A stretch of 64,000 bases of DNA. Source: Hofstenia miamia (Eukaryota; Xenacoelomorpha; Acoela). This document shows positions 20,811 through 32,581 of this stretch, piece by piece. The position numbers and the translations under genes are program-made. Below the pieces are notes generated by a model that was not told the DNA's origin, ran no database searches, and was given only the letters and a program-made list of their open reading frames with translations. Position 1 is the first letter of the stretch. Every line of letters starts with the position of its first letter. The stretch is taken from NCBI GenBank assembly GCA_004352715.1, contig SCFE01000070.1, positions 95,968 through 159,967 of the forward strand, given 5' to 3'.

Positions 20811-21440
20811 GGTTACCTTACACAAGTCAGGCGAAAAGGAAACTCCGCGCACGTACTTGCCTTTATGCCCGGATATCATGACATCCCCATTGATGCTGGC
20901 GTCAGAGGAGACTGCTACTCTCATCCAGTGCTTTGGCTCGAGAAATATGGGCTCATCCAAGTTAAAGACGACCTCTTTCTCAGGGATTGTGACCAACTGT
21001 GTTGCCTCCTGATCTTTAATGGAGATTGTGCCGTTTTTAAAATCGATTACGCAGGAGTTTCGTTCCAAGAAGTCATTTCCTAGTATGAGATCGTACGGGA
21101 GACGATGGTTCGACGTATCTATTACTAGCAAATCCACCTCGAATGGCTCCGAATGAATCTTGATAGGAGCATCAGTTAGCTTACCTTTCAAAGAAAGGGG
21201 GTTTCCCGAAGCATCGATCAACTTCGCACTAGAGGGATCCAATGAATCTCAACTTAGACATGGTTCTCTGCAACATTCGTTGCTTATGATGGAAGCTGCT
21301 GCTCCATTGTCTACGGTGGCGTTAAAGATACTGCCGTTCATCTTGACAGGAATCAAGTTTTTTTGGATCAACTGAGTGATTACCAGTATGTTGTGATCTG
21401 GTGCATGTTTTCCAGGAGGCGGCGCTCCAAATAATTTAAA
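20811..21440 (-). CDS. Family 2 aspartic protease and following domain
   Basis: Encodes a retropepsin-like protein. The active-site region is VDNGAAASIIS (about 21310-21340), where the usual D-S/T-G reads D-N-G. Downstream comes DLILGNDFLERNSCVID, matching the ILG-x-D-F block near the end of retropepsins. A TGA at 21249-21251 lies in a probable Arg codon. The frame is -1 relative to gag and opens at the slippery site at 21434-21440. Protease would cut the Gag-Pol precursor; the Asn in the active-site triplet makes activity doubtful. Confidence 0.8.
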
Positions 21441-23200
21441 TCCTGAGATGCGGTAGGATGATCGGTTTCGAGATCGACTAGGTCGTCAGCGCACAAGACC
21501 TCAGTAAAAGGCTCTTCAACAACAAAGCCCTCGCCGTCAGCAACAAGCTGGATCTTAGCTTTGCATTGAGATTTCAAATGTCCCTTTTCTCCGCACATAT
21601 AACACCGCACTGATGACAAGTCAAATGTCTTCTTGACAGGTTTCCTGAGTTCGAAGTTTTTCGTTCCAGAGACTCTGGAGAACTTAGTAATATCACTGTT
21701 GTTGCGCTGGGAGTTTTGAAGCATGTAGACCACACTAATAGCCTTATGGATAATTTCATGGAGGCTGTCTTCAGGATCACACCAAACCTCCAGTCAATTT
21801 CTGATTGACACGGGGAAACCTCGGCAGATATAAGAAAACAAATCATGCCTAGAGTACAATTTCGACAAGCTACTCAGACGAAACAAGCATTTGACCTGAG
21901 TGATATAATTATGTATATCATCTCCAAACTTGAAAGACATGTCGCACAGTAAGGTTTTGTATTGATGTTTAATGTGCAGCGCCTGATAGTGATCTTCGAA
22001 GAAGCCCACTAGTAACTGATAATCTGTTTTGATGCTTTGTTTGAGCATCATATACTGGTTGTACGCCAATCCGCTTAGATACAGGTGAAACTGCGACACA
22101 GTGGTCTCTTGTGAATTTTTATGCTGCTTCATTGTCAACTCGAATAGAAAAAACCATTCGTCAAAGGACTGGGCTACGGCATCAATTTCCCCAGTGAACT
22201 TGGGTAGAACAGAATGCTTGCTGTACACTTGCACTTGCCCATGTGACTCGAGAGGGAGGATTGATGCACGATATCTCGGTTGACTCTTAGAACCAAGCGG
22301 TTCAGTGAGCGGGCTAGTGTCGCTCATATGTTGCTCCTTAGATGCAGGGATGACGGTTGTACTTACTGGATCAGGCAGCGGCTGAACGTAACCAGCTTGA
22401 GGAGTCGCTCCAGTCGTTAACGTGGAGACTTGAGTGAGAGCGGCCTGAGCAAAGGTGGGTCGACTGTGCGAGGGATAAGTAGTGGAAGGCACAGACGAGG
22501 ACACTCCACACAGAGATGCAGCTGGAGGAAGCTGGCTCACACCAACGAGTTGAACTACCCTGCCGATAATTCTCTCAGCCAACTCATCCAGGGCTTCGTT
22601 TAACACAGCATGTGTAACATAGTCATTACAATCTCGGTTAGTTGCTGACTCTTCGGGATGGTTGGAGTTATGGATAGAGTTCTTTAGCTCATGAATTTGT
22701 AACTCGAGGGCAATGGTTGACTCCAACATCTGTCTCTCCATTCGTTGGTACGCTACATGTTGGGTGTTAATCTCGGCCTGCAGGGATTCGACCTGGCGTT
22801 CACTCTCCATTCATAGTGACACCTGCTGTGATAGTTTGTCCCGCAAGTGTTCGATTTCCGCTGCGCGCACATCGAAGTGGGGCAGAGGACCACCAGCATA
22901 ACTGCGAGGGCGCATTGGAATTGGTGGAGCATTCTGGGTGTTTAGAATACGTCGTGGATTTCGGTAAAATGGCGGGCTCCCGCTTATCGCGTTCGCATGG
23001 CTGTACGGGATAGTAGATGCAGTGTGACCATCATCCATCCTTTGGGTAACAGGAGAAGAGGGTTGAGAAAAGTTAAGTAACGATCCAACGGTGCAAGGGG
23101 TAACGTCCTGGTTACCAACGCTTGCACAGGGGACACTCTGAACGGGAGGAGTCCCAAAAGTAGGAGAATAAATTACAGTACGACTCGAACTAGAATCCAT
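21380..23200 (-). CDS. Family 2 Gag
   Basis: About 606 codons, in one frame apart from TGA codons at 22811-22813 and 21794-21796 that probably were Arg CGA. Order: a Pro/Ser-rich start (MDSSSSRTVIYS), a helical coiled-coil-like stretch (residues about 115-180), a Ser/Thr/Pro linker, a capsid-like region (SFDEWFFLFELTMKQHK through RHDLFSYICRGFP), and one CCHC zinc knuckle C-x2-C-x4-H-x4-C at 21563-21604 for RNA binding. It ends at TAA 21380-21382, after the frameshift site. Gag forms the virus-like particle. Confidence 0.9.
21434..21440 (-). promoter_or_regulatory. Putative -1 frameshift heptamer T TTA AAT
   Basis: In the gag frame (Asp-Leu-Asn) the minus strand reads T TTA AAT, a canonical X XXY YYZ slippery heptamer. 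A -1 slip here enters the frame that runs uninterrupted into protease. The same heptamer occurs at the same place in the plus-strand copy (26662-26668), directly followed by the gag stop. That conservation supports function. Confidence 0.7.
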
Positions 23201-23564
23201 TTAACCTTAGAGAACAAAACAACAATTTCTAGAACTGACAATGGGAGCACTCCCACACACACAAGAACGAAACGTGCCTACAAGGGGTGACATTGATTAA
23301 CAGACCAAAAAGGGAAGAAATGAACACGGCAGTACTCGGTAATAAATCCAACGTAAAAAGCACTAGTAACAAGTAAAACAAACAAGAAATTTAACAGTTG
23401 ACATCAGCCAAATAAGAGAAGCAAAATTCGTCGCCATCCTTCAAAGGTGAGGAAGTTAATGAACACATTGATGGGTGACTTTCTCTGAAGTCTCCAAAAA
23501 CGAAAACCACTCACAACCAAACCAGTGAGAGAACAACAAGATTAAACAGTTATCACGTCAGCGT
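23201..23564 (-). other. 5' leader of the family 2 minus-strand element
   Basis: Non-coding sequence between the primer-binding site and the gag start. Retroelement leaders normally carry packaging and dimer signals, but I recognise no specific one here. Confidence 0.6.
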
Positions 23565-23580
23565 CCTGTCACTGTCGCCA
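23565..23580 (-). other. Primer-binding site, family 2
   Basis: On the minus strand TGGCGACAGTGACAGG follows directly after the LTR end (TTCTACA). It starts with TGG, complementary to a tRNA CCA end, and from memory resembles the tRNA-Arg type site of some insect Gypsy elements. The tRNA identity is an inference. Confidence 0.8.
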
Positions 23581-24511
23581 TGTAGAATCAGTGGCTGGAA
23601 AAAACTTAACTAGAAACTTAATTGACTCTGCAGAAGGTTTGATTAGCGTTCAGTACAGCCACGATTCCAAGAAACAGGTTAACATAGAACTTATAACATA
23701 ACTTATAGATGTAACATTGGTAATTCATCCAAGTAACCAAACTACTTTAGGTGCAACACCAGATGACCAATTCCTATGGCTTCCAGCCAAAGCGGAACAT
23801 CCAGGAGTAAAGTGCTTAACCTATTGACTGGTGCTACCCTATGTGTCTCACTTGCTTAATTTCTATCTCACTTCAAAAATACAAACTCATTTTCATTGTT
23901 ATCTCTCAGCTCACTATTAAATAATCTGTAATTGCCAGATATTCGTGCTAGCCAACAGCATGGTATCATCACAGTGTTAGATTGTATAAGTGCATGTAAC
24001 TGTTGAAAAAAGAAACGAGAGATTTATTATTTCCTTATGCGTACCGTTAAACATAACTTAATGAACCACAATTCGGACTGGGTAATCAAAAGACCCCCAG
24101 AAGCAACGTGTTGCCCCTGCTAGTGAAAGCACTCCCGAATTGTCCCTGGTCTTAAGCAAAAAGTTTCATTTAAAATAATAATAAATAAGAAAATACAAAA
24201 GTAAAGAAGGCAGTTAAGAGTAGACAAAGTCTATTGAACATTTGCTACAGTTGTCTCAGTTTATATACAAAAGATTCAGTATTACCTGCCTTTGTTTACA
24301 ATACTTTCAGATAGCAACGTAGTTTAACATGATCAATAATAATTCCCTCGTAAAATTCAATTTGAGCAAATAAAAGCACCAGCGAGGGGACATCAAATTA
24401 ATAGCAACAAACTAATATCGAAAATGATTGAAAAACGTCACGGTGACGTCATAATACAATAAATGTAATTTAAAAGATATAAAGGCACCTAAATCCCTGA
24501 GCAACTCTACA
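23581..24511 (-). repeat. Family 2 5' LTR (931 bp)
   Basis: On the minus strand it begins TGTAGAGTTGCTCAGGG at 24511 and ends GATTCTACA at 23581, giving TGTA...TACA ends. The start matches the plus-strand element's 3' LTR at 32582 (TGTAGAGTCACTCAGGG). Inside are a TATA box (TATATAA, minus strand, 24261-24267) and AATAAA (24023-24028), in the order expected for U3-R-U5. About 750 bases of it recur at 58487-59240. It abuts the plus element's LTR remnant at 24512 with no spacer. Confidence 0.85.
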
Positions 24512-24636
24512 CTACAGTGAAATTGGCGAACTACCAATCTTCATTTGCTTTGTTAGAGTACAGGCCACTCTTGGTGATGGTAATTCTTTGCAACCTTGTA
24601 CTGCTCAAGCTGCTAGACATGCCCCACAATTCTACA
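24512..24636 (+). repeat. Remnant of 5' LTR of the old family 2 plus-strand element
   Basis: 125 bases match 33366-33490, the 3' end of the plus element's 3' LTR, at constant offset 8854. They end in TTCTACA followed by a decayed primer site. The remaining roughly 780 bases of this LTR are missing, and the minus-strand element starts exactly where it breaks off. Confidence 0.85.
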
Positions 24637-24654
24637 TGGTGATCCTGATGTAAT
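24637..24654 (+). other. Decayed primer-binding site
   Basis: TGGTGATCCTGATG directly follows the LTR end. It aligns with TGGCGACAGTGACA of the minus copy with substitutions, some of them C-to-T. Confidence 0.6.
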
Positions 24655-25040
24655 ACAGAACTGTTCTAGTGTTTTATTATTGTATTTGGTTTTGTTTTTC
24701 CACTTTGTGAGAGTCAGCTGGGATGGATTTCCCCTGACCATGATCTACTTTACCACCCATAGATGTACAACTTTACCTCATACATAAGTCTACATTTTCA
24801 ATTCTGTGATCTGATGCCATTACCAAGCCTTGATTCTATTCTTACCCATTCTCAGTGCCATATTGGCATTGTCTTGTTATTCTAGAATTTGGAATAATTG
24901 TTGTACCTATGCCTTGCTACCATCTGTCAGTTGCTTTTATTTCTCCTACACAGTTGAATGTTTCTCCTACATTATTGGAATTATTTTTGGAACCTTTTTC
25001 TCTTACTTTACTTTTACTTGTTTATTTATTCTTGTTTACT

Positions 25041-26671
25041 ATGGATATGGATTTTTATATTTCCCATAATGGGACTCCCACTCAGGGTTTCCCCTGTGTG
25101 AGTGCTGGCAGCTTGGATGCTGGCCCTCACACATCTGGATTTAAGTCTATCATTGCTTTACCTACTCCTACACCAACCAAACCTGTTTCTGCCATGTCTA
25201 CACCCTCTGAAGTTTTTCTGCAAGAGACTCCTACTCCTGCTACCCTGTTGAACCTGTTTCTTTCATATATGCCACTGCTGCCTCCTCCAGAGTTACCAAC
25301 AACCAAAGTCAATCAGCTCAGAGAAGCTCTTTCAGAGCAGATCTCCAAGAGCCACTCTTGCAAAGCCTGCCTTGATGCATTGCAAGTAGAACTACAACAA
25401 CAAGCCATGGAAGATTGGCAATGTGAGAGACACTTACTTGACTTGATTTCAGCAATAGAGATGCAAATTCAGGAATCAACCCCGCATTCTCCACTGATCT
25501 CATCAAGAGAGCCTGAGTATGTAACTTGTGCTCTTTTGGACAAATCTCTTGACACTCTCTCTGAATAATTTTCAATGATTCTCTCACAAATGTTTCCTGC
25601 TCACTTGCCTCATGCTCCACCAGCACCTACAATATCCCCAGTGACACCACCATTTGTTACCCCCATTACCTCTTTTACAAGTGGAGCACCTACATTTACT
25701 CAGTCTGCTCTCTCACAAGTTTCTACACTAACTAATTTAGCTGGGCTCTTGACAGTAGTGCCCTCAGCACCCATTAGTGTCACAGTTACTCCAACTGCTA
25801 TGATTGTTCCACCTCCCCCTCTGAGTAACCATATCAGGTCTACAACAACCTGTGGGCCATGCTTTACCCAGTCTATTTTGCCCACAGAAGCATTAGGAAA
25901 TGAATCAGCAAATCTTTTCAACCTGCACTCAGTGTTGCCCAAATTTACTTGAAAGAAAATGAAATTTCACAGTCATTTGATGAGTGGCTCTTTCTTTTCA
26001 AGCTTATGATGAAGCAGTATAAAACTACACAAGATGTTGCCACTGCACAATTTCCCATGTACCTTCAAGGCCTCATGTACAATCAGTACATGATGATGGA
26101 CAGAAAGGTCAATCAAATTATCAGTTACTTGTTGGTCACTTTAAGGAGCATTACAAAGTGCCTCACATAAAACAGCAGTACAAGAATCTCTTATGTGATC
26201 TCTCCTTCAAGAAGGGAGATGATTTCAGGACCTATAACACTCAAGTCAATAGACTCTTCCGCCTCAGCAAGTTGACTCCAGAGTACTCATGATATGATCT
26301 CTTTTCATATATTTGTCAGGGATTCCCTTCTACCATTAGGAGCTGCCTTGTGCTTAAATGCAATCTGGAGGATGACTTAAATTCTATTATTAAGAACGCA
26401 ATCAGTATCATCTATATGCTACAGAACACAACTTGAGAAAGATGATGGTGATCTAAAAACAGGTCAAACTGCCTCAAAGACACTGACCTCCTCAAGTTCT
26501 GCTGTAGTAAAGAAGAAATCAGATAATGAATGACAATCAGCTCACATTTGGACTCAGAGTGGGGCAGTCATTTGTTTAATAGCAGATGGAGATAGTTTCA
26601 TCATTGACAAGCCATCAACTGAAGTGTGTACTCCCAACACCCCAGTTGAGTCTTTCAGTTATTTAAATTAG
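25041..26671 (+). pseudogene. Old family 2 gag
   Basis: The start at ATG 25041 gives MDMDFYISHNGTP, aligned with the minus-strand Gag start. The frame runs to a TAA at 25566-25568 and continues in frame to about 25950 (Pro/Thr-rich linker, SVLPKFT). It then shifts to the capsid-like part (SFDEWLFLFKLMMKQYK, then DLFSYICQGFPS). The CCHC knuckle is no longer recognisable, although its flanking AVICLIADGDSF remains. The gag frame ends at TAG 26669-26671, directly after the slippery heptamer. CpG is almost absent, so this is a long-dead copy. Confidence 0.85.
26662..26668 (+). promoter_or_regulatory. Putative -1 frameshift heptamer T TTA AAT
   Basis: T TTA AAT in the gag frame, directly followed by the gag stop TAG. 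The -1 frame opens into GVPPSKNHAHDVLVIT and the protease. Same site as 21434-21440 in the younger copy. Confidence 0.7.
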
Positions 26672-27339
26672 ATGGAGTGCCACCTTCCAAAAACCATGCA
26701 CATGATGTATTGGTAATAACCTTGTTATTGTGTACTAACGTCATCCCCATGGATGTGAATGGATTGTTAATCAATGCTACTATCAATATGGGAGCCTCTG
26801 CTTCCATAATAAGTGACACCTGTTGCAACAAGCTTTGCCTACAGAGAGAGGATCTGGTACCATCTACAGCATGCTTGTTGGACACTTTGGGGAACACTAT
26901 TTTGCTGAAGGGTCAGATAAACAACCTTGAGTTACATATCCACCAAGAATGCTTCCTAGTGGCCTTTCTTGTAGTTGATATCTGCAATTGGCCCTTGCTG
27001 TACAATGTCATTCTAGGGAATGATTACCTCAAGAAGAACATGTGTGTAATAGATTATGGAACTAACACAATCTCAATCTGTGAAAGCAAGCCTCAGGAAG
27101 AGCTTACAGTTGTTTGTAACCAAGAAATTCTACTAACATTAACCAACAACATTGTTGTCAAACCTTGGCACTGGCAAAGAGTTGCTGTCACTATGAACTC
27201 TCCTTATGAGGGTGATGTCATGATTTCAGGACAAAGGGGAAGACACCTTCATGGTCTACATCTTTCTCTGGACCTTTGTCATATCTCTCATGGCAAGACT
27301 TATGTTACTGTGCTCAATAGTTCCACACACATGATCTGA
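26672..27339 (+). pseudogene. Old family 2 protease region
   Basis: An open frame of about 220 codons. The active-site area reads INMGASASIIS, so the catalytic Asp itself is replaced (N-M-G; the young copy has D-N-G). NVILGNDYLKKNMCVIDY matches the C-terminal retropepsin block, and GDVMISGQRGR matches the domain before RT. TGA at the end (27337-27339) is where the frame continues into pol. Confidence 0.8.
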
Positions 27340-28408
27340 ATGGATCCAACCAAGCTATCTATCATTGTGACTCAAGTCTGACTCAAACTTAAAGCAGCCA
27401 CCTGTTTACCTGTTCTCACCATGATTCATGATCTGAGTGAACCCAGTGATCCAGTCTGGATCCCAGTCATAAATGGGAAGACTCATGGGCACCTGAGTAA
27501 ACAAGAACTTGACATGCTATCTGCTCTTTTGTGCCAGCACCATGATGTGTTCAATTATGGATCTATTAGTGTTGGTAAGGATGTTTGGGAACAACATGCT
27601 ATCAAAACCAAGAGTGATTGCCCCATTCAGTTGCCAGTTCAAAGGGTACCCAAGAATTTATGAGCAGAATATGAACAGATCCTCAGTGATCTCATTGAGA
27701 GTGGGATCATTCAGAACAGCAACAGCCCATATGCACCTATGGTATGTATCTGCCAAGGCAAGAAGTACTGCCTCTGCATCAACTTTCAACAATTAAATGA
27801 TATCACCATCAAGGATGCATATCTGCTACCTTGCATTGAGGATCTTCTATATGATGCCATCAAATACAGTTTGTTCTCATGCTTAGATCTCTGTAAAGCC
27901 TATTGGCAGATACCTATGAAGCCTGCTGACATTACAAAAACCACTTTTATCACAGCCTTTTGACTGGAAGTACATGGCCTTTGGCCTTTGTAATGCTCTG
28001 GCTACTTTTCAGCATTATGTTATAAATGTACTACAAAATGGGGCCAATGTTCTCAAACCAGGGATCACAGCATATATGAATGATATCCTTGTGTCTGGAC
28101 ACATATTCTCTGATCATTTAGATAAGTTGGGTCACACTCTTAAGACCTTGTACAACTCTGGTCTCTGGGTCAATAGAAATAAGTGTTCACTCATTTTGCC
28201 ACAAGTTACCTTCTTGGGAAGGGGGATCAAACCTGGAAAGATCTTGATAAAATGATGTGAAGGACCATCTTGATCACATTGAGACTCCCTGCTCTTGCAC
28301 AGACATCCAACACTTGATGGGCTTTCTAAATTATTATTGCTCATTCATTCCCAAACTAGCCAACCAAACTAAACACATATCAAATTTGACCAAGCATGTA
28401 TTTTGTTA
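27340..28408 (+). pseudogene. Old family 2 reverse transcriptase
   Basis: Covers 27421-27663, 27739-27963 and 27974-28255 in broken frames. RT motifs are KKYCLCINFQQLND, DAYLLPCIEDLLYDA, the catalytic motif FSCLDLCKAYWQIPM, MAFGLCNA, and the YIDD box decayed to YMND (about 28075). Several stops are TGA at Arg or Lys positions. It is interrupted at 28409 by a family 1 LTR fragment. Confidence 0.85.
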
Positions 28409-28758
28409 TTGAGTTTAAGTCAGTTACAATTAGCATTGAGAACTACACTGAGTTAGGATAGAGATCACATAAGAACTTCATTGAGCTGAGGTTCAGAGCT
28501 ACTTAAATCAGCTATGGAAACACATGTGAAATGATGCAGAGATCAGAGTTGGCTGGAGGCCAAATATACAGCACCCATGGAGCAGAGCTATGATGGTGGA
28601 GTACCTAAATAGTATTCAGTTATTTAAGTTAAGGGAAGATTAACAGAAGTATGTACAGTAAATAGCTAACATGAGTACATCACTACCTGTGGATGAAGTG
28701 AAATAATAATTTGAATAAACCATTTAACCTACATCTACACTTGGTAGTGGATGCTACA
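28409..28758 (+). repeat. Family 1 LTR fragment nested in family 2 pol
   Basis: GAGTTTAAGTCAGTTACA and the following 340 bases match the 3' part of the family 1 LTR at about 50417-50776, down to the terminal GATGCTACA. On the right, RNase H coding sequence (LSQIVNGQESPVQ) resumes at once. The pol codons expected between the two edges (from TKH to DCDA) are missing, so the insertion is combined with a deletion. The 5' half of the LTR is absent. Confidence 0.8.
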
Positions 28759-30600
28759 CTAAGTCAGATAGTCAATGGTCAGGAAAGTCCAGTACAGTAA
28801 TTTAGCCTGAAGCTCCAAAGTGCTGAGCTAAATTTTGGAGCAACAAAATCTTAAATGCTAGTGCTCATCAAGAGTCTGAAGAAGTTACAATTCTTCATAT
28901 TAGGTTATCAGTTTGTTGTTCACACCAATAACTATGTGCTAGCATGGCTCAAAAAGTTTTCTGGGGGCAAATTGAACATTGTTGCCCAATGGTTGGAATA
29001 TTTAAATGACTTCACCTTTACAATCACCCACTGTCAGGGGAGATTACCTCTCAATGCAGATTACTTTACCACTCTTCCTAGTTACAAGAGAGACCTGTGG
29101 AAGCTGCCTGGTGAGAAGACTCCTTTCAGGTTTATCCAGCATGTGACTATGAGCTCCTTCCTGACATTAATGCCAATCAGAATGGGAAAGTGATCCTCCC
29201 CATTATGGTGAAGGAAGAGATATCAGAGAAGGAAATTGCAGTCCATCAACTCCACAACAAAGTTTTGTTGGAAATTATCACAAAGATTAGGAACCCAAAT
29301 CACACTATAAGTGATGTTGCAAAGAAATATTTCTAAAGGTATCATTCAAAGATCACTGAAACTGGGCTCTTGTATGCCCATAGCTGTAATAACTGTCTGG
29401 TGATTCCCAAATACTTCAAAAGGGACCTTGTCTGGAAGATCCACAAATGTGGTCATCTTGGGATCATACAGAGGGAGAGAACTCTTAACACTTACTATGT
29501 CACCATAGGGATACAAGCCACCATCCAAGACGTCATCAAAAAATGTGAAGCATGCTGCTTCAGGGAACCTGACACTTTCTGGAACAGAGAGCCAAGCTCC
29601 ACATTCAGGTCACTGAAAGAATGAATGAAGTAGTCCACATGGACATAGAGAAATTGTCAAGGGACAAGGAGGGATTCCAGTATCTTTTGGTCTTGATAGA
29701 CCATTTTACAAAATATTTGAGACTCATTACACTCAACAACACTATAGCCAAAGTCATTAGAGAAGAGATTGTAAAGGAGTGGATCTTCAAACACTGACCT
29801 ATGGAAAGATTGGTATCCAACAGCAGTCCTCAATTTGAGAATAACCTGATGTCCACACTCATGAAAGAATTAGAAATTGTACATGATTTAACCACCACAT
29901 ATCATCCTTAATCAAATGGTGTCATCAAGTGACTAAATCACACTGTCATTAAGTTGATTAGAGTAGCCTTAGAACACACTGCCAGCCAAAATTGAAGACG
30001 CATCATAGAGGCAGTGGAATTCTTCTACAATACTGCCATTCACTCTATGACCAAAGGCTATGTTTGGCCATGTGGTGAGTATGCCACTATCTATCATGTT
30101 TCCAGATTACAATGAACTGACCTTGGAGAATTTTGTGAACCAGATGCTACAGGAATTACAGGAAGTACACCTCTCTATCTGCTGGAATACCAACCAATCA
30201 GTTATTTGCCAGAAAAGGAAGTTTGATAAGAAGTTGTATGGCGAACCATACAAGCAAGGAGATTCTGTCTTCACTTATTTTCCTAGTCAGGTTACTGATG
30301 CCAATCAAGTATGAAAACTTGCCACTAATTGGCAAGGACCTTTTACTATAACAAAAGTATTAGATCACCACTGGTACATATTATATAATGGTAAAGTCTC
30401 CCATTTTCAGCAACTTAGGTGAACTATTAAAGATATACATAATGCAGTCATCAACAACAATAACAAGTTTTCTCTCATTGACAGTGTAAATGAGATTGAA
30501 TATTATGATAACCTCACTGAATGTGAGGAGGACTGCCCAAAGTTAATGCAATTATTTGCTATGACTCCAAAATGATGGATTGCATGGCGTGACCCTATTG
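28759..30600 (+). pseudogene. Old family 2 RNase H and integrase
   Basis: RNase H (28855-29193: ESPVQ, SLKKLQFFILGYQF, HTNNYVLAWLKKFSGG) is followed by a linker, the integrase finger (29430-29560: HKCGHLG, KKCEACC) and the core (29620-29960). In the core the first Asp is kept (VVHMDIEKLS), the second reads S (VSNSSPQFEN), and the Glu reads K next to a stop. The C-terminal part is at 30060-30420 (KKLYGEPYKQGDSVF, GPFTITKVLDHHWY). Many TGA and TAG stops and a deletion around 30050. No activity is possible. Confidence 0.85.
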
Positions 30601-30619
30601 GTGAAGCACCATCCACACT

Positions 30620-32566
30620 ATGTTCATTGAAGCCTTCAACTTGTCCCACCTTTGCCAACTTTTAAACAGCAAGGGAAAAATCAAGAAATTCAAGTGTGTA
30701 AACATTGATTTTGACAACCTGTTAATTGTTTACTTCTTCTGTGTAAATGAGGTAACTCACCCAAAGATCATGGAAAAGATTGAAATTGCCTATCAACTTG
30801 CTAAGGTGGAGAAGATATGCTTAGTCATGTTTCTAAAGGAGGAGTACCAAGATACCATTCTGGACAAAGTTGAGAGCTTACACTTCTGCATGGAAAACTT
30901 TACAGTCTTATAAAGCAGTTCCTACAGGCCCACAAGTATGTATAATACTCACCTCATTTTGGCAATGAAAATTATCTATACAGACCTGCTCATGTGCAAA
31001 AAGATCCCCACACACCACCTTGTGGTCAACACTTGTTTAATCATCAACACATGTATTCAGGCTCAGTCTCTGGAGTTGATTAACATCAGCTTGCCTGGCC
31101 TCTCTACCATATCAGATCTCCACATCAGTTTCACCTTTTCACAAAGCACAGCCATGCTGCAAGAAATTAATGAAGTATGGACAAACCTAAAAGCAGATCA
31201 CAGCCCAGAAACAGAATGGCCTACAATCAACATTTGCAGCCTGACTTCACAGTACCATCAATCCATCAAAAGAACCTTAGCTGAGCTACATCTATCACAT
31301 GATACACAAGATCGCCAAAACTTTTCTGAAAAGTTATTTTCTGAGAAATTTGTGCTGGCAATCCAATCACACAGAGCTATGTGGGTTCTAGCAGCCTTTC
31401 TTACTGTCAATCCTCAAATTCAGTTGCCTCTGGATAAACCAACTCAAGAGAAAGTCACAAAGCAGTGTCCTGGAAAGTGAAAAATTGGCTGCTCCACTCC
31501 TGCCTATGCCTAACTACCTCTCATATTGAAAACTTACAGAGCCATGGACTCTGCAGCACTTTTTGGGAATCCATTCAAGAGGCCAAAATCAATTATCCTG
31601 TCACTATCAGAACAGCCTCCCTCTGGAGCAAGTCAAGTTTTGCCCAATTGGAAGACAACATTGAAAAAAACAATCTTCTCTGTATTCCACCACCTTGCCT
31701 AATGATGCTGCTGATCCTGCCATCATGGAGAGTCTGCTGTGGAAGGAAGAAGGTTTCTGCCCATCTTGCTGATCATATCAACTATGTCTCAACTGCTGGT
31801 GAAGTTAATAAGGCAGTGCAAACAAAAGAGTATAAAGAAACCTGTGATGCACTGTTGGAAGGTGGAAATCCTGAATGCATATATATTGACAGGAAGCTAA
31901 CAATAAAAGACATCTTTCAAAAAGGGCAGTCCATCTCCACACAGCTGGAAAAGATCCACAGGACCATGAAATCCCTTGATCCTTGCATCATAATTTTGTT
32001 TCAGGCAGGAGGTGATCTCATGTGGACAAATAAAGCTGAAATGATCACCTGATACTACGATGTTACAAAGCACATCAAGATAATTACCATGTTGAGCACC
32101 AGTATCACCAATCCCAAGGAAATGACACTACAGCAGGTGAATGAGTATTGTTCACTCTTTGTTGATCATGCCACATGTATGGGATACCTCCAAGATGTTT
32201 TTCTCCATTTTTACCTTGATACAAGGATCAATGCCAAAGATGCACACACCTCTGACACTGATGCCCTAATGACACTTCTCATTGCCCTCAAGGGCCTCTG
32301 GCTGTACAAATGTTTCTATGACACATTCACCCAGAAGTTGAACATATTACAATGCAATTGTCCCATTAGTTCCAGGCTACTGGAGCTCAAGTATTTTAGG
32401 CTATGCAGTGAAACCATCACTCAACAGGAAGCACTTATGCAAGTAACTAAGTGACCATGGTACACAGAGGTTTCATCCTGGGATGATGTGCTGGCCAAAG
32501 AAATGGTTGAAGAAGCCCAAAAGCTGTTGTGTGGTCCTACTGTCCAACTGTTACCACAAACTTAAC
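30620..32566 (+). pseudogene. Old family 2 ORF3
   Basis: The pieces match the ORF3 at 60.15-61.97 kb and the family 1 ORF3. 30620-30913: MEKIEIAYQLAKVEKICLVM. 30938-31480: SFTFSQSTAMLQEINEVWTN, ERTLAEL-like, RAMWVLAAFL. 31465-32052: KVKNWLL, then a jump to FWESIQEAKINYP. Next comes IIILFQAGGDLMWTN, the counterpart of the family 1 block with G-V-N-D; here it reads G-G-D. 32089-32454: FLHFYLDTRIN, then a helix-rich end. The central segment with GICP and KYMWGATAETK is deleted. Function unknown. Confidence 0.75.
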
Positions 32567-32572
32567 CATGCA

Positions 32573-32581
32573 ATGGGGGCA
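32573..32581 (+). other. Polypurine tract, family 2
   Basis: ATGGGGGCA lies immediately before the LTR start TGTAGAGTC, corresponding to the family 1 tract at 12601. Confidence 0.75.
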
